Part shown: positions 10,901 through 22,900 of the stretch, piece by piece
Numbering within the stretch: the stretch's first letter is position 1
Layout of the letters: every line of letters starts with the position of its first letter
Source of the DNA: Rhynochetos jubatus
Lineage: Eukaryota > Chordata > Aves > Eurypygiformes > Rhynochetidae
Length of the DNA stretch: 64,000 nt
Direction: 5' to 3'
Assembly: GCA_027574665.1 (NCBI GenBank)
Contig: CM050676.1
Coordinates: 4,578,157-4,642,156 of the forward strand
Notes under the pieces: model-generated
What the model was told of the DNA's origin: nothing
What the model saw: only the letters and a program-made list of their open reading frames with translations
Databases searched by the model: none
Position numbers and translations under genes: made by a program

Positions 10901-13900
10901 GTTGTCATCATGATGCTCAGGCCCCATTTGTATCTTCTCCATTTTTTGCAGCAGGGGCAGATGGGGGTCTCCGTTTCCATAGGATGCCTGATGCTCCATG
11001 ACTCCAGCGTGGGTTGCCACACATGCCCAACACCACTGTGCACACAGTCATTGTCTTTTGGTGCACAAGTACCTGTGGCTGCAAACTAAGCTCCTTGAGA
11101 GCACAACAAAGACTGAGGGAAGACACTGGAGGATGATAACTGTTGAACTGCAGTAATTTGCACTGCTACAATGGAACTGGCAAGTGGCCAGCCTGAGGGA
11201 CAGCCACTGCCAGACTGCTTGCTGGGGAGCACAAGGGAAGGACGTCTCGAAGGAAACACCTGGACAGAGGCAGAGGAGAGCTGCACAGAGGACACCCCTG
11301 GTGAGGACAGTGCTGCCAGGGCCGGGCTCAGCCTTACCTGGTGATCAGCACTGCAGTGTCATGGTTGGCAATGCCATTCTCAGGGATAGCGTTCCCATTG
11401 CCATTCCTGTTCACGATGGATTTCTGCCACTTGCAGAAGCTGTCCAGGGATTTCCCGGCATGGTGGTTAATCTCCAGGGTGGGCTGGAATGGAAGCAATA
11501 TGACAGTGTGTTCCCAGGAAAGCTCTGATATGAAGGCACTGCCTATTCCCATGCCAGAAGAGCACAGACACCAGTCCCCAGTTTTTCATGGAGGTCATGG
11601 AGAAGCAAGACTGTAGGAGGACTAAAGCTACTTAAACCTCCCTAAAGCCACCTTAGCATAGAAACAGTCCCCAGAACCCCAGAGCTGTCCTCAGCCAGCC
11701 GCCTGAACCCAGTCCCCAGCTGGGAAAGAATGTAGTGCACCCAGCAGACTGCAGTGGAGGGACCTCCCAGGGGTGACATCCAGGGAGAGCACACAAACCC
11801 GCAAAGGAAGTGCAGACGCATGGTGGAAGTGGCTCAGCAAAGCCACCTTACCTGATCCTCGGTGAGAAGAATCAGCCGGGTGACCAGGATATTGACAATA
11901 TTGCCCAGACTCGAGTCCTGGAAAAGTTTGGCAACCTGACCTCCAAGAAACAAGAAAGGACGAGTCTTAAAAATGAGCTCGCTGGCTGGGTGATGGTGGA
12001 ATCGGCAGGTGAACTGGCATGTGCTGGGCACTCAGTGGAGGGAAACAGCGCTGCTTCGTCAGCGTGGGCTGCAGGGTCTGAACGCAATCCTTTTAGAAAG
12101 CAGAAAGGAGTATGGGACTCCATGTTACCACTTGGCTTGCAGAGCCTCCTGAACTGTGTTCAGACCTCGGTGTCTCCTTCCGGGGAGATTCAAGCAGGGA
12201 AGCTGACATCCCAGAGCACCTGCTCCTTGCCTGCAGCTCAGGTGGGGAGCCTCATGATCCTGGCATTATGCAGCCACAGGATGAAGCTTTGCTGACTGCC
12301 CATTAAGCAGGGAACAGGGAACCACACAGCATCTCTCAGAACTATCTGCCACCACACTATGGGTGTTTTACAGCAGATGAAACAGTTAGAAGTGGCATTG
12401 TTTTAAAAATCTGGCATCTGCTTTAGAAATGCAAACAGAGCAAGCCATGAAAAGAGATCCTGCAGAGGACAGGACAAAGAACCATCACAGAGGGGCTTTC
12501 AGCAGTTTGATGGATAACTTCCAAGCCTATCTCACCTCACAGGAGGATTCAGCATGGCCAGTTCAGGCTGTTAATGCATCTAGCCTGGTATCCAATGACC
12601 CAAATCTGATGCCACAGAGGAAGCTCTTCTGCAGTAACCCAGAGACGTGGGCAGTGCGGTATGGAAGAACGGGGGTATTTCTCCCTACCTCTCATGCTGA
12701 TCAGCCCCCAAGTGTGAGAGCTCACTGTCCTTATGCTTTCCCATGTGTTTCTCAGCTTGGCAGGCCCTATTTGCAATGCTAATTTGAGATGAGAGATGCT
12801 GTTCAAAAAAAGGGCTTTGTTCTCCCAGTCCAGATCTGGCCTGTTACATGGTCAGACAGGCCAGAGTTTACCTCTCCTACAGTGCCTCCCCTATACAACA
12901 GAGAGTCCTTGCAGGCTCCAGACTATCCCTGCTCATGAGCAGCAGCTTGTCAGGATTTTTGACCCAAACGTCTTCTTCTGAGGATGGGGACAAGCCACTG
13001 CCATCCTGGGACAGATCTGATTTACCCCCTGCATTCCCATCTCACTCGTCTTGCAGGAAAAGCACATGGCACCCTCTGCCAAACCCAGACATTCAGGGTG
13101 ATGAACAGGATTTACTCCTGCTTGCTCTGCTGCTGGGTATGTGAGCATCTGGGGTCCCCCAGGTTCATGATGTGGTTATAACACTTACAATATTCATGAT
13201 GGCCAGGATGTACTGCTCTATGTCCCGCCGCCCGTGGTACCCCACCATCATTTTGTCGGCCACGACCAGGGTCTCCACGTAGCGCTCCGTGCTGACGGAT
13301 CTCTTCAGGGGCAGCTGGCCTCGCTGGCTGTGGTTGCCTGATGGCTTCAGAGGGGAGGGCTTCAGCGTCCGCAGCCACCAGTGTCTCCCTTTCCAGGGCT
13401 TCTCATCTGAAGAGAGAGAGAGATTTTTCTGGTGCCCTCCATCAGCAATTTCACAGCACACGAAGGAGTGCACAGCATGAACTGGGTTTCAGGGAAGGAA
13501 AGGCCATTGTGAGGCTCTTTATGCATCACGTGTGCCCCCAGCAAATGCCCCCAGTGCCATCGGCCAGATCTGCTGAGCTCTTCTCACTGCAGCCCAGGAC
13601 TGACCCCATGTTCCTGCTGGCTCCGCTGGCCTCCTGCCTGCCCTCCTGCCCTCCCACTGCCTGGGCAGAGGTGTGTACCATCCTGCTGCGGCAGCCCCAC
13701 GCACTTCACAGCCTCTGCACTGCAAGGTCCTGCCCACACCTCCATTGCAGGGATGAGGCTTGGAGAAACCGGGTCTAGTGGAAGGTGCCCCTGCCCATGG
13801 CAGTGGGGTGGAACTGGATGAACTTTAAGGTCCCTTCCAACCCAAACCAGTCTATGATTCTTTGAAGAGCAGTGTGGATTTAGAAACTACACAGACATAA

Positions 13901-16900
13901 TCTGAAAATAAAGCCATTGCAGAACATTTCCTTTTTCCTTTTCCTGCCAGGACCTGAATTTAGGACTTGGCTTTTCCTCCAGAGAAATGGCTGCAGCCTC
14001 CAAAGCAGCAGCACGTTTGTAGGACTTTGCTCCAAGCTTCAAGTGCTACTGACCCAACCTCAGAGATGTTCCCAGCAGGACCATCAGCTCCATGTCCTGG
14101 AGACCACCACAGGGCGAGAGAGCTGACCGGGAGAAGAGCCCGCTGAATCCCCCTCCTCTGCTCTGATGCTGGATCATCAAACATCCAGCAAGACTGAGAA
14201 GATGGGCAGATCACAGGCAGGCCCACAGCCTACGAGCTCCGGCCCCTCCAGCTGATCAGGGGGAGGTTGTTGGGGGGCTCAGGACCCAGCTGACCTGGGC
14301 AGGTCAGGACTGGTCCAGCCTGGGGGGCAAGAGGATGGGTTGGCTTTGCTGGGGCCAGTTATGCTGTGGTTGTTCTGAACTGTATTTGGCCTGTGGCTCC
14401 CACTGTGTGGTCTTTGCTTTCCAAGAAGCAATTAGGAACAGGCTAACTTCTGTCTGGAAGCTGGGGAATGTGGCAAAGAGTCAGAAGAAGGGGAGTCTGC
14501 TGGTGCTTCGTCCAGCCTGACTCTGGGAGCTGGGATGGGAGGAGAAGAGCCAGGGAAACACAGGTTGTCTCCAGAGATGCTGGCAGGTCTGGGGACACTC
14601 AGAGCCTGCTTAGAGCAGGCTGGCAGTGCCCCAGTGCCTCCAGAGGCTCCATCCTTTCCAGCAGTGACTCTTCATCTGGTCATGTCACCACTGGGCCACT
14701 GGAAGAACATCCTGAAGTGGCACACAAACCTGCCAGGAGCAACTGGGAACGGGTCTGCTTCTGCATCCACAAACTCTAATCCATAACGTGCGAGATGGCC
14801 CCCCTGCACGGATGGCATGTCCTCTCACCCTCACAGAGCCAGGGAAAGCCTCTTTAAACTGAGGGAGCAGCATCCTGTGTGCATGCAACATTTAGGGTAG
14901 ATGGTAAAACTTGGCACATTCACAAGGGCTGAGGACTTCAGTCAAGCTCTGGGCACAGGCTGATGAAGAATGAGAAGGGCCCAGGCATGTGAGGAGAGGC
15001 CAGGGCAGAACTGTGTGAGTCCTTCAGGAAGTCCAAGGTCTGTAAGCATAGAAGTGGGGTAGATGTGCAATTGCCATTCTCTATAAACATCTCCCAGAGC
15101 CCACTGCGACTAGCCAGATCCCAGATCCCACCCTACAAGGCATCTCTCCACCCGGTCTCTAACAGCAGCAGATGTATGTCAACGTGGACACAGTCTTCAG
15201 TGACTAAAACCCAAAGACAAGTCTCTGCTGAGCATGCGTAAGCTACGATTTCTCAATACGTTGTAAATTGGCCAAATCTGGGAGGATTTCTCTTAAGAAC
15301 AATAAGAGGCAGATTTTTCTCACTATTCCACGCCCTATTTACAAATTTAAAAGCCCTGCTGTGATGAAGAGAGTACAACATCTTTCCAAAGACCAGGCCA
15401 CCAGAAATTCTTAACATGGGTAAAAGTAAATGCAGAATACTTTCTTGAATGCAAGAGAGAAATTTGATTCTTTGCCATATAAAGCAGTGTGGACCTTCAG
15501 AGCTTGGTCTACTGGGACTTTCCCAGCCTGCACTGGGATGAATTGAGGATGTGTTGGTGGGTACAGATACCTAGCACGCCGCAGGCTGCATCCATGTGTG
15601 GGTACTGGAGAGACGATCGCTTGTATACGACGTGGGGGCTGCCTTTGCCCTCACTCCCTGTGCTGACATTGGCTCCCAGGCTCAGCGGTTCGATGAAATA
15701 TTCTTCTTCATCTGCAACGATCACCCCATGCTGCAGAAGGAAAGAGTCAGATGGCAATAAAATAGGTAGAGAGAGAACTGGGTGACATACTGGTAGGGTT
15801 TTGCAATGAGCTTTCTGAGTTCTTTACTGAATTTCTGGGGACTGACAAATACCTCTGACAATGTGAAGGAATCCTTCATTTACGCACAAACACTGAACTG
15901 TAAGAACCTACAGACCCGAGAAAACTGCACCAGATGGTCGTGAATGCCTTGGGACGTCTGTGTTCACTAAAGTCCTCTGGAAATCACAGTCTTTCCTTGC
16001 AAAATTATGAAGAAGTTGTTTCCTCTTCCACCCACTCAGTCTAATTGAGAGCTGTTTGTGGGATCCTAAATAACATACCTTCAAACAGCAGCACAACTCA
16101 GCAGTGAGATCTGCCTCCTCTACTTTTCAACCTCACCAAAGAACCTTCGAAAGCACGTCAGGGCCACTACCACCAGCTTGGGCACAGAGCTGCAGAGAAG
16201 TGCAGATACTCAGAGGCTTTTGAGAAACACGCTGAATCTTTCAAAACTGAAGTCCCATTAGCAGTGAGGCAACCAGCAGAAGCCACAACCTTTCTCTGCA
16301 GGTTGAAACCTGGGTTGTACCTTGCAGGCATCACTGCCCCTTTTACACCCCTGACTGGCCACCTTAGTCATATGAACTTGTTTCTGCTCCCTTATTTGTT
16401 TTCAGTTGCTCTCCCTTCTTTTATTCTTTGCCTGAATGAATCTCAGCTGTGAGCCCAGACTTTGCTCTCTGCCATGGACCCACTTGTGGGATGGTGATGA
16501 CTGGGCAGGAGCAGACCCCAGCAGGACAAGCAGTCAAACCCACTGGGTGCTTGTGACATCTCTCCTCTGCAGCTGATCCTATCCTCACAGCAAGCTTCCC
16601 CTCTACCTAAAAGGTCTGAGCAGCCTAAAAAGTTTCTGGCAGCCCAACACGATACAAGTAGAAGCTCCATTGCTGTAACAAGTCCTGGCACTGAATCTCC
16701 CCCAGCTCCATGAAACATGGGTGTGCAATCAGCTGAACTTTACCAGCAAGCAACCAAAGCACAGAAACATGCCTGACACAGCTCAAGCAGGACAAGAACA
16801 CTCCCAAAAGTCTATGACCCATGTTACACGGCTGTCCTCCTGCTCTCTGTGTGCATGCACAGCTCTGGGTGCAGAGACACCCCCGTCTTGCCATCAGCTC

Positions 16901-19900
16901 TGCACCACTGTTGTCCTTTGGATGTCACAGCACTTTACCAGGCCCCCCTCTATGTGAGGGGGCCAGGAGCCCTGCTCTGCCAGGACGGGGAGTGAGGAAG
17001 CAGGTCTAGGTAAAACATCTTGAGGTCCTTGCATGGAAGGCACCACCTGCGTAACAGCATTATTGCTGGGTGTTCGTGGGGGAGAGCCTCTCTGGGGTGG
17101 ACGTTGCCTCCGTAATAGGTCTCTCCCCCTCTCCCTCCCTGCCCTGAAAACTGAATCGGGGCAGTGTGTGCACAGTGAAGTCCCCATCTCCAGAGTGCCG
17201 GGGGATTTCCTCCTGCACCAGGCTCTGTTGCTCTTGGCTCAGCTCCACCTTTTCAAAAACAAGCGAGGTACTGTGAGGTTAGCCTGGTGAGGGCTCCGGC
17301 GGAAAGCCGAGTGTCGGCCTGTGAAGCCAGCTGGCTGCTGGCTTTGTGGGATGGGGAGGAGGAGGTCACCACCAGCTTGGGGCAGAGCAGCAGGAGGGGA
17401 GAGCATGTCCTGCCCGAAAACCATGTACCCCTAGAAAAGGGCCATTCTTACTTAAACCTGGAGCCTCTGTTAAGCACAAGAGGTAGGAGGCTCCACTGCC
17501 TTCCTGGCATCTTTCGTCAATGAATCTTGGCTGTCACAGGAGTCTGAAAACCGCGTCATTGCTGACCCCAAAGATCAAGCTCTGAGGTCCAGGTGCTGGA
17601 CATGACAGAAGTCTGTTGAAAGGGGGCGGCGGGAAGCCCTTAGAGAGATCCCTGTGGTTTGTGGGGGAGCTAAACTGGATATCCTGTCTATGATTCACAC
17701 AGGTCATCTGCAGAGCAAGGATGGTTTATGCTATTAACTTATAACCACACTTAAGAAAAGTACAGCCATGTACTGCAATTCAGCTCTTTCACCTCCTCAT
17801 ACATACACACGAGCAGCACATTAGCCACAGCAGTGGGGCCATTTGCCCTGCTCCAAGCATGTCATGTTCATGCTGACTTCAGGAGGGCTTTTCAAGTGAA
17901 AGCCCAGCTCCAGCACACAGGGCTGAAAACCTGCCCTTTAAACTAGCCTTTGATGAGCTCTGGCACAAGTGGCATTTCTCTCCTAAAATTGTTTTCTCCT
18001 CGCTGAGATTTTTTAATGGTTGGACACAGGTCCCTGGGATCTCACGCAGCCAGTGGGATGAACCATGGCTTTGCTTAAGACAGGGATTTCAGCTCCTGGC
18101 CAGGCTGAGGAAAAGCTGCCCAGGCTGCTCCCTGCAGGCTCCAGCTGATTCATGCTTGGCTCTGCTGGCAGCTCGTGGCTCTGGGTGTTTTGGACAATGG
18201 ACCATTTTGCCCTTTGCTTTCCACAATTTAAGCCTGGATGACTCTCCACAGACTCAGTCTGAAGCCCAGCACGGTGTGCCCTCCATGGAAGACAGATGGG
18301 GTGAGCCACACTGCCTGCCTTCCCTCAGGCCAGGGTGACAGCATGTGTGGCCAGGAAGATGAGTCGATGGGAGCTGCCCAGTTATTGGCAGTCCAAAGCT
18401 GGGGTGCTGTAAGGTGTGAGTTATATCGTGGGTGCTTGAAAACTAAATGGTTTACAGTGGTACACCTTGCAGGCACAGAAATTGCTTAGGGATGTGGGAG
18501 TTTGAGGACAGGAGGATGGCTTGGGGCTTGTTACCCATTTCCACAGCTTTGTGTTGGACACAATCGTCCCTTTGCCTCCTGTAATCCTGCACAGCTCACC
18601 CTGTAATCAGCACCTGGTCCATGCTTGTGCCCATTCGATGACACAACACACAACCCCCTTTACACCATCAATGAGTCCGGTCTGTACAAACGTGGGTCAC
18701 GGTGCACAGTCTCCCCTTAGCACATAACAGATGAACCTGAACCTTGAGATCTCAGCAACTGGAGACCCTCTTCTGTCCCTTCCTGCCCTTCCAAGGTGGA
18801 CTGATGCCTGCCTGGAGGGGAGCATGATGCGGCTGAGGGATAGCACGAGTGGATCAGTTGTTACTGATCAACCAGAGCTCTGCAACAGGTCTTCTCTGGT
18901 GGCAAGTACAGCCCGCACTCTGTCAACTAAAAATATGCCTGATTCCTCTTGTCCAAATTCCTGACCCTATCATCTTCACTAACCAGAAGACCTCCTCCTC
19001 GCTGATGTCCATTGCACTTGAAGGCAGAAGAACAGAGTTCATGAAAAGGAGAGGTTGTTGGATGATACTCTGTCTGTCTTTGTGCCTGGCTGCATTTTCC
19101 TCCAGACAGCCCCTGGTATCCCTCCAGAGCTAAACACAGCCCACAGACTAAATTATCCTAGTACAAGTGCTGCCGGGCCATTGCTTGCCCTGGACTTGCT
19201 GCCCTATGAAGTGGGAAGGTTGGCTAATGCCAGATCCCTTCTGAGCCAGCAGCATCCAGCTCACCCTCAGTGCTTTTGTGAACACCAGTAAATTGTCTAG
19301 GACTTGAGCAGAGTTCCCATATCTAAACAAAGGACTAACCAGGGAACCAAGAGTTTACGCAGCTCTGATTTTTGGCTGTGAGATAGAAACGTTAGACTCT
19401 ATGATATAATGAGTCAGATTCTCATTTCTGTTAATAACCCACAGCACTGTTCTGGCAGTGGAATAGCAATAAATCAAACGTGAATTCATTCCCATTTGGA
19501 AGCTCTTCCACGCTGCCAGAATACTGCGAAGAGGTGGGGCTGTAGCATAAATATGAATCTGGCCTACAGAGTCTTTTTCTACATGTTACCCCTCTGAGGG
19601 AGCCACCATCCTTGGGATTCGCTAACAGGGTATGTTTGCTCCATCCCTCCATCTGGCAGGTCACGAAATGTGTTTTGTGAGCCAGAAATATCAGAAAATT
19701 ACAGAAAAATAAAGGATGGAAGTCCTTAGCCTATTCCCAGTGCTGGAAGAGCTAATGAATCATACCTGGAGTATTTTTGAGAGGCATTTGTCCAGCCTAC
19801 ACTTAAAGACCTTCAACGATGCAAGGGCCATGCACTCTGCAAGCAATCTAGTCCAGAGCTCAGCTAACCTTACCACTAATGTCTACCATTAAGCTTTCTA

Positions 19901-22900
19901 ATCGATGTGTAAGACCATGATGTCTAGTCCTAGTTGTTAGGAGATGCACAATCAATCATTCCCAGTCTCTTTGCAGCAGCCTTACTGGTTTTCAGGAATG
20001 ACATCTTGTCCACTCTCTTGTTCTTATTGAAAAATGGATTATTTCAGCTTTTCCCCCAGAAGTCACACTTTTAGCTCCTGAAATCTGGAGAGAAGTGACT
20101 GAAAACCCCAGGATGTATCTGCAATTGTAGGGATCTGAATGCACTTTTGACTTTCTCAATTGTGCTGTGAAATTCCTGCCCTCCTGCACGTCTTCCTCAC
20201 TAGCACATGCCAGACCTATCTTTTGCTCTTGGAAGTGGAGGGGAGAGTTCTGTCAGAGCCATAATAATGGTCTAGAGCCTGGATTATCCCATTCCAATTC
20301 AAATCATTGGAAAGATGCCCACTGACTTTGGTAGAAACTGGACTACAGGTGAAACATGGATCAGGAACCCCTACAGATGCAATGAAGGGATGTGGCCTTC
20401 CTCACCCTCAGCTGACTCGATGCCAGTGTGCAATATTCTAGACTGACACCAACCGCCTTTCCCACCACCACGGACCCACCTGCTGGGACCCAAACCGGGC
20501 TGCACTTCAACAGCAAAGATCAAAGAGGCTGCAATCAGCTCTGCTTCATGGGCAGCTCTAGTTGTTAGCGTTGCCCTTAGCTGGGCAAAATAGAGACTCA
20601 CCAGTCCATTGCAGTTGCTGATGGCAACCTTTGAGTTCAGGTACTGATCCTGCAAGTGGCCCGCATAGTGGCAGTCCTCATGGAAATCATGTTGCCAGTC
20701 CACGCCATCTCGCTTCCAGTATTCGACAGTGAAGTGCTCAGCCAGCAGGTTGGAGTGCAATGTCAGGTTGAGGAGGAACTGGGTTCGGTGGGCAGAGACT
20801 TTATAGAAGACCTGCTGCTCAGATGGCTCGTAGGGCAAGGAGCCCAGACTGCGCCGGGGACGTTGCTTCAGCTGGCTTCTCACGTCAAAGGTGAGGAAGT
20901 CCCCATTTTGGTCCACTTGGATGGGGAACGCAATTTCATAGTGATCGAGGCTGGAGAGGAATTCCTCTGGGGAGGAAAAGCAAACACAGGAGGAATGACA
21001 TTCTGCAAAGAGAGTCAAACACCCAGTGACTTTAGCACGGAGCCGGCTGCATCTAAGCACAACTGAGCCGCAGCCAGCGCAAGCCAGCAGACACAGAGGG
21101 TCTGCTTTGGCCAGGCTGCAGGATACTTGGGGTGTTCCCAAAGGCCTTCAGCTGACAGAGCCTTGGGGTACCAACAGGCCTTGAGCCTATGGCGCATAAT
21201 CAGTCTTCCTCTGCAGGTGCTGGAGAGAAACAGACTGGTCCAAGAGGCTATTCAGGGCACCCAAATCCTGGCTCTGGACATGGACTATCTCACATCTCTC
21301 CACCTCCACTGGACAGAGGGACGCCAGGTTGTGCAGAGCCACACTTTGGAGGGTTATTTTAACCTGGATCCTTTCAGTAACACAGGTCTCTTCAAAACGA
21401 GCCAGAATGAGGCTTGGGGCAACAATGTCTCAGGAGAAGACAGTCTCACTAAGGAACTGTGAGGTTCTTCAGATGCAGACCTGCTAACTCTGCATTGACA
21501 ACTCATATGGTAACAGCACCATACCAGCTGCCCCCACCACAGCTGTTTTAGCGTATTAGGTCATCCTCCTAACAGGCACAATGTCTTTGCAGTGCCAGTC
21601 TTGCAATCAAAATCAGAAAGACAGTAACCAGAATTCCCAGGCTGTGTTGTAAAGGCAGCAAGAAGAGAAGTCAGACATCCTGATTTCCCAGCCAGGTCTC
21701 TATCTATGACACCATCCTGCCTTCCCAGCTTACCATCTTGGTACTCTTTATCGTATCAGCCTGGCTTAGCACCCTCTCTCAGGGCACTTGAGTTTTTGAG
21801 CCTGTCTCGTACCACTTAGGAAACGTGCTCTAACAAGGTCACTGTCCAAAACGTCTACCTGCACTCATACGGTAAAGCAACACTTTTGGCTGTCAAAGAA
21901 ACTGGCACTCTGCAACCTCGACAGAAATTTCTCATTTTCCAAGCAAATGTCCCAGGGGCTGCCAGGTTGGATCTGAGCAGAGGTCTAGCTGTCTGACAGC
22001 CCTCAGTACCAGAGGCTTCAGCAGAAGATGCAAAAAACCATGCACTGGACAGGATAGCTCCCCCCATCACAGTGTGTTCTTCTGAACCCCTCATGGATGG
22101 AGGTGGGAGGGGATTTGTCCTCTTTTCACTCTGGAAGATTCTTACTGTGCTTTCTGCATCCTATTTGTAGTTGTTTCCTAAGCAAACAGGAGAGGCCAGG
22201 CTTCTCCAGGGTGGCTGCATTTTGCCTGGCTCCACAGCACCCATCTTCAAAGCCTTCCCAGCCATCATAAATTTGGACTCCAAATTACACTCCTACCACA
22301 TGGCAGCACTGGAAAGTTTCCTTTCCCTCTGGTGTGTTTTCCAGTGTGGGAGCCTGACAGAGTGGTTTCCTTGGCCACCGGTAATGGGACAGTCCTTCCC
22401 ACCAGCTGGGTTTAGGGGTTAGCTCCCATCCTTCCAAACCATAAGCACTTCTGGCACCGCTCCCTTGCCTTGACAAGCCAGAAATAATTATTAGTTTTTT
22501 AACTTCCTGTGCTCCGGCTTCTCCTGCATCACACAGCCTCGCGTGTGATGCAGCCGGGCAAACAAGAGTGACTATTTGCACTTAAGTAATGACCTCAGGC
22601 TTGGAAAAATTTGCTATCGGAAGTGTCTTGTTTTTCTTTCTCCCTCTCTGCAGTCCACGTGGGCTTGCAAAATAGTGAATCGGAAGGTGGTTTGTGCACT
22701 CAGTGGCTAGAAAGGGCCTGGGACCTTGGTCTGCAGGCTCTGATCCTGACCTGCAAGGTACGTCCAGGGGGGAAAAATGTGTCCAGAGCCTGGGGGTGAG
22801 GTTGTGTGTGAGAACCTGCTTTTGCTGCTGTGCCTGTCACTGTGCATCCTCTCAGGGATGTCACTTGAAACTGAGAGAAAGATCCAAGAGAAGTGCTCTG

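Noticed and set aside
11085-11115. MIR/L2-like 'gctccttgagagca' motif
   Set aside because: Too short and without supporting flanking motifs.
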